Shown piece after piece: positions 8,688 to 16,682 of a DNA stretch of 64,000 bases (the stretch's first letter is position 1; each line of letters opens with the position of its first letter). The notes under the pieces are model-generated. The model had not been told where the DNA came from and ran no database searches. It was given only the letters and a program-made list of their open reading frames with translations. The stretch comes from an uncultured cyanobacterium (GTDB lineage Bacteria; Cyanobacteriota; Cyanobacteriia; Cyanobacteriales; Nostocaceae). The stretch is from positions 36,978-100,977 of the forward strand of contig CAINGU010000042.1 of the NCBI GenBank assembly GCA_903848645.1. Reading direction: 5' to 3'. The translations under genes and the position numbers were made by a program.

Positions 8688-8951
8688 CTAATGATTGGCT
8701 AATAAATTCAGAATAAATAACCCTAAAATTACCGCAGGAATTACCCCTGCTGGTGCAAATAAACTACCAATTATCGCTGCAAATTGGTATCCTAAATCTT
8801 TACCTGCAAGGATAATTCCGCCAATTGCACCACCAATCATGGATAAAATCATAGCAATGATTAACCAAGTAAATCCTGTAGTGAAATTTAATTCTGTATT
8901 TAAACTATGCAGAAACTCCATAAATCCTGGATTACTGACAAAATCAAACAT
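8688..8951 (-). CDS. Small membrane protein, 87 aa
   Basis: The N-terminal 20 residues are soluble (MFDFVSNPGFMEFLHSLN), followed by two glycine-rich helices, WLIIAMILSMIGGAIGGIILA and FAAIIGSLFAPAGVIPAVILG. The family is not named to me. It lies 21 bases after the TPR gene and 8 bases before the 74-residue membrane protein, so the three form one operon. The complementary strand also has an open frame here, but its composition looks like a shadow. Confidence 0.65.
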   Translation of the reverse strand: MFDFVSNPGFMEFLHSLNTELNFTTGFTWLIIAMILSMIGGAIGGIILAGKDLGYQFAAIIGSLFAPAGVIPAVILGLFILNLLANH

Positions 8952-8972
8952 AGCTATGCTCCTATTTTGGCT

Positions 8973-9953
8973 TTAACTTAATGCAAATGCTTGGATTTCT
9001 GCGGCTAAATCTTCTAGTGCAGTGGCGACTATTTCCGCTTGTGCTAATTGTTGATGTTCTGTAAATATTTGCCAAGCTTGCTGATAGTAGTCCTGCGCTT
9101 GTAAAAGATTTTTCTGATTTCCTAATTCTGGCTTTTCGGGATTGTCGGGTAAATTAAAGAGGACGTTAGCCTTATTAGAAATTGTGTTAGCATATTCTAA
9201 CGGTGTACTTTGAGAATTACGCACTTTCAAAGCTTCATTGTAAGCTAAAACAGCCCGTAAATTATTTTCCACAGGATGGGAACTCACTAAATATTGTAAA
9301 GCATTGCCTAAGTTATTTTGCAACATTGCATATTCCCTAGGATGGTCAATTAAGTTAATATGTTTAAGAGCAATTTCAAAGGACTGGACTGCTAACCCTT
9401 GACGCAAAGATTCCCGTTCTGATGCCATGGGCATAGCAAGATAGGCGATCGCTATGTTATTATATAAAATCGCATATTCCTGGGGATAATCTTCCCAATT
9501 AAACACCCGCAAAGCCTCATGATAAGCGTGAATACTATCAGTTATCCGCGCTAAATTATGGGGAACTAAAGATTGTAAAACCAACCCCAAATTCATTTGA
9601 ACTTCTGCTACTTCCGCCGCTGTGGCAAATTGTTGTAGAATAGGCAAAGCTTCCTCATAATCGGCCTTCGCTTGTTGTAACAGTTGGGAATCCGCATCAG
9701 GAATCATCTGTAATGACCCTGCCATGCCCACCTTAGCCCGTGCTTTGAGTAAAACATACTCGTCCCCACACATCTGATATGCACGGTAAAATAGCCCAAC
9801 TGCATTGCGTAAATCTTGGGCTGTTTTCGGCTTTTTTTGAAAGCCTTGTGCTATTTCTATCAGCATTTGGATTTTTTCTGCTGTGGTTGCTGACTCTGAA
9901 GATATGGCAGCGATCGCCGCTTTTACCGCTGAATCTGTAATACTAGATGTCAT
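8973..9953 (-). CDS. TPR-repeat protein
   Basis: The 326-residue protein has several tetratricopeptide-like repeats, visible as EYAILYNNIAIAYLAMP (near residue 160), EYAMLQNNLGNALQYLV (near 207) and EYANTISNKANVLFNLP (near 252), each preceded by alanine-rich helices. No signal peptide is seen. TPR arrays mediate protein-protein contacts. As first gene of an operon with two small membrane proteins, located between the hyp and hup genes, it is a plausible accessory factor for HupS maturation or membrane attachment. That is inference from gene order. Confidence 0.75.
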   Translation of the reverse strand: MTSSITDSAVKAAIAAISSESATTAEKIQMLIEIAQGFQKKPKTAQDLRNAVGLFYRAYQMCGDEYVLLKARAKVGMAGSLQMIPDADSQLLQQAKADYEEALPILQQFATAAEVAEVQMNLGLVLQSLVPHNLARITDSIHAYHEALRVFNWEDYPQEYAILYNNIAIAYLAMPMASERESLRQGLAVQSFEIALKHINLIDHPREYAMLQNNLGNALQYLVSSHPVENNLRAVLAYNEALKVRNSQSTPLEYANTISNKANVLFNLPDNPEKPELGNQKNLLQAQDYYQQAWQIFTEHQQLAQAEIVATALEDLAAEIQAFALS

Positions 9954-10411
9954 AATTGGCGTATTTTAACCGGTTGGGGAATTAAGTCGTCAGCACCTAC
10001 ATTTAATAAATGCGACACTATAAACCAAGCCAATTTACGCAGATTGAATTGTTATCAACAGATTCCCCAATCTGAGAAGCCAATATTTCAATTAACAGGT
10101 ATTGCTACCAGAAATATAATGGAGTCAATTTTTATTACTATAAAACAACCTATTGAAAAAACCCTAGAGAGAAATTACTTATTTTCATAGAAGTTCCAAA
10201 TCAGTTATTACCTCATTCACTGAATTTGGTATAAATATTTTACCAATTATGTTATTTATCAATTGCTATATATGATTTTATTGATTATATCATCAAAAAC
10301 TAACCATAGCACTCCTCAATAAAAAGTAAAAACCTCTTTCCTCTCTTCCTCTGTGACCTCTGTGCCTCTGTGGTTAGTTAAAAAAAATCATGATACCTAC
10401 AGAGTTTAAAT
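9954..10411. other. Intergenic region between mobA and the TPR operon
   Basis: This 458-base gap is A/T-rich and has no coding signal. It ends with the dispersed pyrimidine repeat cctctgtgacctctgtgcct near 10348-10370, an inverted relative of that at 2541. The promoter of the TPR operon should be in the first 100 bases. I see nothing else that can be named. Confidence 0.5.
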
Positions 10412-11017
10412 TTAAACAGAATCAACACTATTAAAATTAAATAGCATTTCTGGATCTGCCAAAGGCAACACTTCGACATTATAAGACCTTAACCACTGCT
10501 GAAAAGAACGTCCACCCGCTTCAATATACTGATGTAATTCCGGTAAACAATGACGGCGATAAAAACCACATAAAGGTTGCCAGATTTGATTATATTGTAC
10601 CAAAGCTGCCATTTTATTTTCGGGAATTGTATCTAATTTAGATATCCAATCTTGCAAGATTTCTAAACGCAAATTTGGTAAATCACAAGCTAATAACAGG
10701 ACCCAATTTGTTTCCACTGCTGCTAACCCTTGCATAAATCCTACAAGTGGTCCATGGGTTCGAGATTCATTTCCAGTTTCCCCAGGTAAAGGAACTTCTC
10801 GAATAAATTGACTTTTAGATGTTAGCAATTCTTGATAACGTTCTGGCCAGGGAGTCACTATATAAACTTTATCTGTGCAAGCTTCAGCAATATTACAAAT
10901 TAATTGCAACATGGGTACACCTCGAATGGGAATTAAGGCTTTATCTCTACCCATGCGAGTGCTTTTACCACCGGCTAAAACAATAGTTGTAACATGAGAC
11001 TGGGAATCAATATTCAT
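10412..11017 (-). CDS. mobA: Molybdenum cofactor guanylyltransferase MobA
   Basis: MobA attaches GMP to molybdopterin to give the bis-MGD form used by nitrate reductase. The 201-residue protein begins with the nucleotidyltransferase signature VLAGGKSTRMGRDKALIPIRG near residue 13 (glycine-rich loop plus the K of GRDKA), has HGPLVGFMQGLAA near residue 88 and the metal-binding LLLACDLPNL near 107. It is divergent from narM, a nitrate reductase accessory gene, which fits a shared role in nitrate assimilation. Length is normal. Confidence 0.92.
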   Translation of the reverse strand: MNIDSQSHVTTIVLAGGKSTRMGRDKALIPIRGVPMLQLICNIAEACTDKVYIVTPWPERYQELLTSKSQFIREVPLPGETGNESRTHGPLVGFMQGLAAVETNWVLLLACDLPNLRLEILQDWISKLDTIPENKMAALVQYNQIWQPLCGFYRRHCLPELHQYIEAGGRSFQQWLRSYNVEVLPLADPEMLFNFNSVDSV

Positions 11018-11050
11018 AATATAGGACTAATATTTGATTTTTGAAATATA

Positions 11051-11106
11051 CGTAGGGTGGGCAATGCCCACCAAAACCCCCCTACGGTGGGCAATGCCCA
11101 CCCTAC
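11051..11106. repeat. Double copy of the gtagggtgggcaatgccc palindrome
   Basis: Two adjacent copies of the palindromic word GGTGGGCAATGCCCACC are separated by aaaaccccccta. The same family occurs at 2609, 27248 and, degenerate, at 55504. The copies lie between the divergent mobA and narM genes and thus inside a promoter region rather than at transcript ends. Confidence 0.75.
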
Positions 11107-11260
11107 ACTACTTAAAATTTTATGGCTATGCCACGCAAGCTATCAAATATCATTTATGATTCCTATATTTGTATTCTAACTAATAAAAATTTACTGTATT
11201 TTCCCATAAATCATTTACAATCATTATATAAATCTATTATTTATAAATAACACCAATTTT

Positions 11261-11722
11261 ATGACAGATTTTTTTGAATTTGAAGCAGATTTTGTTGATT
11301 CTTGGCGTTGTATTCCTATGCAAGTACGCTATAAACTCGATACTTGCGGTATTAAGCTAAAATTAGCAGAATGGAATCAGATAAATCAAGAATCACGTCA
11401 AAATTTAATGACATTACCTTGCGATACAGATACCAAAATTCATGATTACAGATATTATATTCAAGAGTTGGTATTGCAACTGACGGGTAAACCTGTAGCC
11501 GAATTACCTATTGAACCCCACCCAGCATGGATAGATATTACCACTATTCCCAGCAATATTCACGAAAAAGCCCAGGAAATAGGTGTGATCATCACAATTG
11601 AGGCATGGGCAAGCCTAACTATTTTACAGCGTTTTGCCTTGATTAAACTCAGTCGTCCTAGCCATGAAAATAACAACTTTTTACCGGCTTTGCAAGAATT
11701 TAATTTGTTGCCAAAATCCTAA
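11261..11722 (+). CDS. narM: Nitrate reductase-associated protein NarM
   Basis: NarM is a small cyanobacterial protein needed for an active ferredoxin-nitrate reductase, probably in cofactor insertion or assembly. The 153-residue sequence carries the family hallmark FEFEADFVDSWRCIPMQVRY near the start, followed by KLDTCGIKLKL and a helical C-terminal region with WASLTILQRFALIKLS. No membrane segment is present. It is divergent from mobA, whose product supplies the same enzyme's cofactor. I found no GTA-N8-TAC NtcA site in the gap by eye. Confidence 0.88.
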   Translation: MTDFFEFEADFVDSWRCIPMQVRYKLDTCGIKLKLAEWNQINQESRQNLMTLPCDTDTKIHDYRYYIQELVLQLTGKPVAELPIEPHPAWIDITTIPSNIHEKAQEIGVIITIEAWASLTILQRFALIKLSRPSHENNNFLPALQEFNLLPKS

Positions 11723-11773
11723 ATTCTGATATATTGCTATAGATGATACTTTTTAAGTAGTTGGTACAATAAG

Positions 11774-11974
11774 ATGATTAAACTCGACCAGTTTTTAAAG
11801 TTTTCCGGGATTACCTCTACTGGAGGTCAAGCTAAATGGATGATTGTTGATGGTGAAGTCAAAGTTAATGGTGTCGTGGAAACGCGCAGAGGACGGAAAT
11901 TAGTAGATGATGATCAGGTAACAGTAGCAGGACAAACTTTAAATGTTGGGGAAATATTATCAGAATCTCATTGA
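11774..11974 (+). CDS. S4-domain RNA-binding protein (YaaA/YbcJ type)
   Basis: The 66-residue protein is a single S4 fold: KLDQFLKFSGITSTGGQAKW, then VDGEVKVNGVVETRRGRKL and DQVTVAGQTL. Small free-standing S4 proteins of this group bind structured RNA, often ribosome-related. The ATG lies 51 bases after narM in the same direction, so it may be co-transcribed, but a functional link to nitrate reduction is not expected. Confidence 0.85.
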   Translation: MIKLDQFLKFSGITSTGGQAKWMIVDGEVKVNGVVETRRGRKLVDDDQVTVAGQTLNVGEILSESH

Positions 11975-12212
11975 TTAATGCTGTTGTCTTTTATCTTACC
12001 CTCACTTTCTTTTTTGCTATAATATTGAATTATGCTAATTCTTAAGTTTTATTTAAAAAAAGTTAATTGATTTAAATAATACTTTAATTTAAAATAATAA
12101 CTATTGATTAATAGGTCAAACTCTACAAGTAAATCCTCTAAAAAAGGGAAATTATATTCCTACAAAACTTCTTCAATTGTGCATTGTCAACATATATAGA
12201 AAGACATAGCTA
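11975..12212 (+). promoter_or_regulatory. hupS upstream region
   Basis: This A/T-rich gap of 238 bases separates the S4 gene from hupS and must contain the hup promoter. I could not find a clean NtcA site (GTA-N8-TAC) or a consensus sigma-A pair by eye. An AGAAAGA lies 10 bases before the hupS ATG. In heterocystous cyanobacteria hup transcription depends on nitrogen deprivation and heterocyst development. Confidence 0.4.
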
Positions 12213-13175
12213 ATGACTAATGTACTCTGGCTACAAGGTGGTGCTTGTTCGGGTGACACCATGTCATTTCTTAATGCCGAAGAACCAACAGCTTGTGATT
12301 TAATTGCTGATTTCGGCATTAAAATACTTTGGCATCCTTCCTTGGGTGTAGAATTAGGTGAAAACGTTCAAAGCATTTTATGGGACTGTGTTTTAGGGAA
12401 AACGCCCCTGGATATTTTGGTATTTGAAGGTAGCGTAGTTAACGCCCCTCATGGTACAGGAGAATGGAACCGGTTTGCAGACCGTCCCACTAAAGATTGG
12501 TTAGACGATTTAGCCAAAGTTGCCAAATTTATTGTCGCTGTGGGAGACTGTGCGACTTGGGGAGGAATTCCCGCTATGTCACCCAACCCCAGCGACTCCA
12601 AAGGACTGCAATTTCTCAAACGGGAAGAAGGCGGTTTTTTAGGTAAAGATTTTGTCAGTCAAGCCGGCTTACCCGTAATTAATATTCCTGGTTGTCCCGC
12701 ACACCCCGACTGGATAACGCAGATATTAGTAGCGATCGCCACAGGTCGAATTGGTGATATAGTTCTCGATGAACTGCACCGTCCCCAAACCTTCTTTAAC
12801 ACCTACGCCGAAACCGGTTGTACCCGCAACATTCACTTTGCATACAAAGCCACAACCTCTGAATTTGGACAACGCAAAGGTTGTCTATTTTACGACTTAG
12901 GTTGTCGTGGACCCATGACCCATGCCTCCTGCAACCGCATTCTCTGGAACCGCGTCTCCTCCAAAACCCGCGCCGGAATGCCCTGTTTAGGTTGCACAGA
13001 ACCCGAATTTCCCTTTTTCGACCTCAAACCCGGAACAGTCTTTAAAACCCAAACCGTCATGGGAGTACCCAAAGAAATACCACCAGGAATCAACCACAAA
13101 GATTACGCAGTCCTCACCGTTGTGGCCAAAGACGCAGCCCCAAAATGGACAGACGAAGACTTTTTCACCGTTTAG
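12213..13175 (+). CDS. hupS: Uptake [NiFe]-hydrogenase small subunit HupS
   Basis: HupS carries the iron-sulfur clusters that pass electrons from the NiFe site of HupL. The 320-residue protein has the proximal-cluster cysteines in GGACSGD (near residue 10) and VGDCATWGG (near 110), the GCPAHPDW motif near 149, and distal/medial cysteines in TGCTRN, GCLFYDLGCRGP and GMPCLGCTEP. There is no twin-arginine signal peptide, as is usual for cyanobacterial uptake hydrogenases. hupL follows after a hairpin-rich gap of 140 bases. Confidence 0.97.
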   Translation: MTNVLWLQGGACSGDTMSFLNAEEPTACDLIADFGIKILWHPSLGVELGENVQSILWDCVLGKTPLDILVFEGSVVNAPHGTGEWNRFADRPTKDWLDDLAKVAKFIVAVGDCATWGGIPAMSPNPSDSKGLQFLKREEGGFLGKDFVSQAGLPVINIPGCPAHPDWITQILVAIATGRIGDIVLDELHRPQTFFNTYAETGCTRNIHFAYKATTSEFGQRKGCLFYDLGCRGPMTHASCNRILWNRVSSKTRAGMPCLGCTEPEFPFFDLKPGTVFKTQTVMGVPKEIPPGINHKDYAVLTVVAKDAAPKWTDEDFFTV

Positions 13176-13194
13176 TGATGAAAAAAGACCTAAC

Positions 13195-13276
13195 CCCCCA
13201 ACCCCCTTGCCTACCAGGGAAGGGGGAGTCAATTATTCCCCTCTCCTTGTAGGAGAGGGGTTAGGGGAGAGGTCAA
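13195..13276 (+). promoter_or_regulatory. Hairpins in the hupS-hupL intergenic region
   Basis: Two stable inverted repeats lie in tandem: CCCCCTT...AAGGGGG (about 13201-13227) and CCCCTCTCC-ttgta-GGAGAGGGG (about 13239-13261), and the outer arms gacctaac and gttaggggagaggtc can also pair. Hairpins in this gap are known from other heterocystous cyanobacteria and were suggested to tune the HupS:HupL ratio by mRNA stability or partial termination. No U-run follows, so full termination is unlikely. Confidence 0.65.
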
Positions 13277-13315
13277 AATGTATTGGATTCAACTAATAAC
13301 TCAAAACTAACAAAT

Positions 13316-13900
13316 ATGTCAATTCAAACCTTAGATATTTCACCCGTTGGTAGAGTCGAGGGTGATTTAGATGTGCGCGTCGAAATCGAAAATGGATATG
13401 TGACAAATGCCTGGACTCATGCTGAACTTTTTCGCGGCTTTGAAATAATTTTACGCGGAAAAGATCCCCAAGCCGGCTTAATTGTCACCCCTAGAATTTG
13501 TGGAATTTGTGGCGGTTCCCACCTCAGTTCTGCGTCTTGGGCGTTGGATACAGCTTGGGGAACAGAAGTTCCTAGAAATGCAATTTTGGCGAGAAACTTA
13601 GGTCAAATTGTGGAAACAATCCAAAGTATTCCTCGCTACTTTTACGGCTTGTTTGCCATTGATTTAACTAATAAAAATTATCGCCGGAGTCACTTTTATG
13701 ATGAAGCTTGTCGGCGGTTTGCAGCGTTCACAGGTAAATCCTATGAAATCGGGATTACAATTTCTAGTAAGCCGGTAGAAATCTACGCTTTATTAGGTGG
13801 ACAATGGCCGCACAGCAGTTATATGGTAATAAATTGGGGAATTGCTTATATAGTCAGGATTTTTCAGAATAGGTCTGATTATTCCCTGGTTTTTCCTTAA
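13316..13900 (+). CDS. hupL: Uptake hydrogenase large subunit HupL, 5' part (interrupted by excision element)
   Basis: The true start is ATG 13316 (MSIQTLDISPVGRVEGDLDV), not the TTG at 13283. The first 170 codons, up to about 13826, are HupL and include the nickel-binding RICGICGGSH motif. From 13827 the frame runs 24 codons into the inserted element and stops at 13900. The rest of the gene begins at 25551. Deleting 11,724 bp between the repeats at 13811 and 25535 restores the text GQWPHSSYMVPGGVMCAP, as expected for the family, giving a protein of about 531 residues. Confidence 0.97.
   Translation: MSIQTLDISPVGRVEGDLDVRVEIENGYVTNAWTHAELFRGFEIILRGKDPQAGLIVTPRICGICGGSHLSSASWALDTAWGTEVPRNAILARNLGQIVETIQSIPRYFYGLFAIDLTNKNYRRSHFYDEACRRFAAFTGKSYEIGITISSKPVEIYALLGGQWPHSSYMVINWGIAYIVRIFQNRSDYSLVFP
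13811..13826 (+). repeat. Left recombination site of the hupL element
   Basis: The sequence cacagcagttatatgg matches the 16-bp repeat known at the borders of the hupL element in Anabaena. The right copy at 25535-25550 matches at 14 of 16 positions, and the 12-base core gcagttatatgg is identical. XisC-type recombination between the two cores removes the element. Confidence 0.93.
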
Positions 13901-14180
13901 ATGAGGCAATAAATCCACCCCATCCATATCATAAGTCCATTTATTTTAGTTATTTGGTGTTTTCAGACGTTACCTAATTTTTCCCTTAATCGCTGTTCAG
14001 GAAGTTAAAGGCAAGTAGTAAAGTATAATTTTTTCTTTTTGTTGAAATATAAACCCGGTTTTTTCTCAATATAAATACGCAAATGTTAATTTAAAAGTTA
14101 AAATCTTTACAGATTTGCTTGGGTATGGAAATATTGATTTATTTGGATATTGAGCGAACTGACAAGTCAGCGCTTACGCT

Positions 14181-14498
14181 ATCGCACTAAAAACCTTAAA
14201 CCAGAACTCCTGCCATCTCTATAATTCGATTTGCCCAGGTTTGAGATAAGGTGGAAATTTCCAGACGACTAGAATCACTTGCCCAAGTTGACCACCAATG
14301 AATATGCCATCGAGACAATTGACGTTGTATTTGAGCTAATTCAAAGGCACTGTCCACATCTAAATCAATCGCTGTCAGTTCTAAAAATACTTTACTTTCT
14401 CTAATAATCTCAAGTACCGCTTCTCCATTAAATTCATCTAAACTGAGAGATGCCATTTGCAGAAAGTTCTGTGCCAATCGTTCCAGACGTACAGAAAG
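14181..14498. repeat. Long direct repeat, left copy
   Basis: This segment is almost identical to 23480-23797 in the same orientation (318 bp each, a few percent mismatch by eye). It covers most of the leftward 115-codon gene. The two copies lie about 9.3 kb apart, near both ends of the hupL element, and recombination between them would delete nearly all toxin cargo but leave xisC. Confidence 0.88.
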
Positions 14499-14543
14499 GC
14501 GATCGCAACGAAAGGTAATTTGTTCTACAGTCCAGTTATTCAT
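14196..14543 (-). CDS. Hypothetical protein, 115 aa (partner of the DUF5674 gene)
   Basis: The protein is helical, with RCDRLSVRLERLAQNFLQMA near residue 12 and a C-terminal WHIHWWSTWASD patch. I do not recognise the family. Its ATG overlaps the stop of the upstream DUF5674 gene by 4 bases, which indicates coupling. A second, N-terminally altered copy lies at 23495-23809. A three-gene leftward unit with small soluble proteins would fit a toxin-antitoxin or accessory locus, but that is only a guess. Confidence 0.65.
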   Translation of the reverse strand: MNNWTVEQITFRCDRLSVRLERLAQNFLQMASLSLDEFNGEAVLEIIRESKVFLELTAIDLDVDSAFELAQIQRQLSRWHIHWWSTWASDSSRLEISTLSQTWANRIIEMAGVLV

Positions 14544-14893
14544 AAGCCTCCTAATAATTTGTGGATGATTTGTTTGACTTGTTCACGAATTGTCGGATCT
14601 AAAATTTCCATTGCTCTATTTTGACGTGGACGCAGGTTTACCATTGATTCATAGAAAATTTCTTGAGAAATAGGATTCCAACTCGCACCCCAAACATCCT
14701 GCTGTTGACTTCCATTATCAAGTAAAATAGTTTCGCAGTCGGAGTGCATTTCACCTCCACCTGCCAAAATTCGATGACGTATATCTACGGCTGTTTTAAT
14801 ATAAAAACGATTGGCTTGAAGCATCTCGTTGATTTGGCTAGGTGTTGCAGGTTCTTGTAAAATATGAATAATCAAGGGTAAAATACGAGTCAA
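14540..14893 (-). CDS. DUF5674 family protein
   Basis: The 117-residue protein shows the layout I associate with DUF5674: an early QINEMLQANRFYIKTAVDIR helix, the glycine/acid motif ILAGGGEMHSDCE near residue 42, GSQQQDVWGASWNP near 61 and a C-terminal IREQVKQIIHKLL helix. The function of the family is unknown. It is the middle gene of a leftward unit, 17 bases after the 72-residue gene and overlapping the 115-residue gene by 4 bases. Confidence 0.8.
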   Translation of the reverse strand: MTRILPLIIHILQEPATPSQINEMLQANRFYIKTAVDIRHRILAGGGEMHSDCETILLDNGSQQQDVWGASWNPISQEIFYESMVNLRPRQNRAMEILDPTIREQVKQIIHKLLGGL

Positions 14894-14910
14894 TTTATTA
14901 AATCATTCTC

Positions 14911-15129
14911 TCATATTACCTTAAACAAGTAGTTTTTATAGTTTTTTGAGAGGTCTATTTCAGCTTCTGTGCAACCGATAAAGTCTGACCAGTCTTGCAA
15001 GGAATTTTCTGAAGATTCGTGTTGATTCAGAAGATAGCGTTTTTTCAGGACTTCTACGAGTTCTACTATGATTTGTTGTGCATCGGGAGGAAGAGACTCA
15101 ATATCTTGTTGAATTGTATCTAAGTTCAT
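14911..15129 (-). CDS. Small antitoxin-like protein, 72 aa
   Basis: The N-terminus, with SLPPDAQQIIVELVEVLKKRY near residue 13, resembles the first helix of many cyanobacterial antitoxin-like proteins (DUF2281 and relatives). The acidic C-terminal half contains WSDFIGCTEAEIDLS. It heads the leftward unit with the DUF5674 protein. Which partner it would act on is not evident. Confidence 0.55.
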   Translation of the reverse strand: MNLDTIQQDIESLPPDAQQIIVELVEVLKKRYLLNQHESSENSLQDWSDFIGCTEAEIDLSKNYKNYLFKVI

Positions 15130-15164
15130 AATCTCATCTTGCTGTTTCCCTGATTATAGTTTAG

Positions 15165-15308
15165 CAAAAAAGCGTTCATTACGGTGTTGAAGTTTTTGGC
15201 AAAATTTTCGATAACCTTTCCCGACAAGGACTATACCCAGATGACTGGATTCAAGATTTTACCTCTCTATCTAATGAGTTTAAAATAGAAGTAATAGAAG
15301 AATTTTGA
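15165..15308 (+). pseudogene. Gene remnant, C-terminal about 47 codons
   Basis: An open stretch without a start encodes VHYGVEVFGKIFDNLSRQGL, then YPDDWIQDFTSLSNEF, ending at TGA 15306-15308. It reads like the natural C-terminus of a protein whose 5' part is missing: upstream in the same frame a stop follows at once. The next gene begins 9 bases later, so the two were probably an operon. The family is not recognised. Confidence 0.4.
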
Positions 15309-15317
15309 AAATTTTTA

Positions 15318-15722
15318 ATGGAGTTAAACTCAATGAGTACATTATTTAACTTACTCGAAAAAATTAAAACCAAACCAGGCTTATATTTGGGAACAGCATC
15401 TATCAGTAATTTACGGATGTTTATCTTGGGATATCGCTTTTCTCGCTCTGAATTAGGTATTACTAATACTGAAACTGAAAATGATTTTCATAAAAACTTT
15501 CAACCTTGGCTACAAAACCGCTTATCTATCCATACCGTTAACGCTTGGGATAAAATTATTTTACTCACCTGTATTGATGAAAAAGCTGCATTTGATTACT
15601 TTTTTCAATTACTAGATGAATTTATCCAAAGAGACAAAAGCCAAGATATTGAACCAATTCTAGCTGAACCAGCCTCTACAAATTCTCAAAAAGCAGCAGC
15701 AAAGAATAACACTAAATCTTAG
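15318..15722 (+). CDS. Small protein with KPGLYLG motif, possible immunity-type protein
   Basis: The 134-residue protein starts MELNSMSTLFNLLEKI (an alternative ATG is at 15333) and contains KTKPGLYLGTASISNLRMFI followed by LGYRFSRSELG. This pattern is familiar from small proteins found next to polymorphic toxins, where some serve as immunity proteins. The tail is rich in serine, alanine and asparagine. It follows a gene remnant by 9 bases. Assignment as immunity protein is tentative. Confidence 0.5.
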   Translation: MELNSMSTLFNLLEKIKTKPGLYLGTASISNLRMFILGYRFSRSELGITNTETENDFHKNFQPWLQNRLSIHTVNAWDKIILLTCIDEKAAFDYFFQLLDEFIQRDKSQDIEPILAEPASTNSQKAAAKNNTKS

Positions 15723-15845
15723 TGTGCTTGGTTGTTTCTGTCGCAGTTAATAATAGTTAAGGAAGCACAAGAAAATTTGCCCCGAAGATGGTGTTAGACT
15801 GAGACAGAGTGCAAAAAACTAGAATCTGTATATTTCGTTGAACTT

Positions 15846-16067
15846 ATGCTGACAACCACTCAGTTTGCTCCCATACTTAGGCAATTATCTCACTCCGATA
15901 AGCTCTTATTACTTAATTTCCTTGTAGCTGAGTTGCTCAGGGAGTCTGGTATTGTACCGATGTCTATTCAAGATGATGTCCATAGACAAGGTTTACATGA
16001 CTCTTTTGAGGCTGCTGCCATTTTAGCTCAAGCATTAAAAGAGACACAAGAATTGACTCATGGTTAA
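15846..16067 (+). CDS. Small helical protein, 73 aa, coupled to the protease-like gene
   Basis: The sequence has an N-terminal helix (LRQLSHSDKLLLLNFLVAEL) and a C-terminal DSFEAAAILAQALKETQ helix, with no membrane segment. Its end overlaps the start of the aspartyl-protease-like gene by 8 bases. Such small genes in front of retropepsin-like genes are frequent in cyanobacteria and may be antitoxin- or chaperone-like partners. Function unknown. Confidence 0.6.
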   Translation: MLTTTQFAPILRQLSHSDKLLLLNFLVAELLRESGIVPMSIQDDVHRQGLHDSFEAAAILAQALKETQELTHG

Positions 16068-16473
16068 TAAAGTAAGATTTGCCTTCACTGAGGTAGATCC
16101 CAGTCTTGGAGCATTGAGTACACTTCCTTATTTACCACTGACATTAACGTATCAAAATCAATCTTTGAATGTTTCGGGTCTGTTGGATACTGGTTCTAGT
16201 GTTAATGTCTTGCCTTATGAAATGGGATTAGCATTAGGCGCAGTCTGGGAAAATCAAAGGTTGTCTTTGCCATTAGGCGGTAATTTAGCTAGATTTGAAG
16301 CCCGTGCATTAGTTGTGAAAGCCACTGTTGAACAATTCCCTGCTGTGGATTTGGCTTTTGCTTGGACACAAGATAAGTATGCACCGTTAATACTAGGACA
16401 CATGAACTTTTTTCTTGCGTTTGATGTGTGTTTTTACCGATCTGACTTGGTATTCGAGATTAGTCAAAGGTAG
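16060..16473 (+). CDS. Retropepsin-like aspartyl protease domain protein
   Basis: The 137-residue protein has the single aspartyl-protease half-barrel motif GLLDTGSSVNVLPYEMG near residue 41 (DTGSS with the catalytic aspartate) and a second hydrophobic ILGHMNFFLAFD segment near 117 that matches the ILG(R/H) turn of retroviral-type proteases. It would act as a homodimer. It overlaps the 73-residue gene by 8 bases. The substrate is unknown; similar pairs are common in filamentous cyanobacteria. Confidence 0.72.
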   Translation: MVNKVRFAFTEVDPSLGALSTLPYLPLTLTYQNQSLNVSGLLDTGSSVNVLPYEMGLALGAVWENQRLSLPLGGNLARFEARALVVKATVEQFPAVDLAFAWTQDKYAPLILGHMNFFLAFDVCFYRSDLVFEISQR

Positions 16474-16604
16474 TTTTATTAAGAATTGTTTCAACATCTT
16501 TCTCAGGATCATCACAATCTTGAATTAACTTGAGAACTACTTTAGCACAAGCGATTCCACTGCTTGATTCTGAAGGATGGCGATCAGTCGGATCAGGGAA
16601 TGGT

Positions 16605-16636
16605 GAACTGCTTGCAGCAGCGCTTCGCTATCGCAC
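16605..16636 (+). repeat. 32-bp repeat, left arm flanking the ART-toxin/HEAT cassette
   Basis: The word gaactgcttgcagcagcg plus cttcgctatcgcac recurs in inverted orientation at 20381-20412 and in direct orientation at 23849-23880. The first two copies bracket the two-gene block 16683-20359. Confidence 0.85.
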
Positions 16637-16682
16637 TATAATATTGTCAAGACATTATTCTCACAGAATCCTGGGTATAATC

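Noticed and set aside
8695..8976. Rightward open frame of 93 codons opposite the small membrane-protein gene
   Set aside because: It is the shadow of the leftward gene at 8688-8951; proline- and asparagine-rich text without family features, and the leftward frame has operon spacing and membrane helices.
11975..12212. Search for an NtcA box upstream of hupS
   Set aside because: No GTA-N8-TAC or close variant found by eye; not reported as a site.
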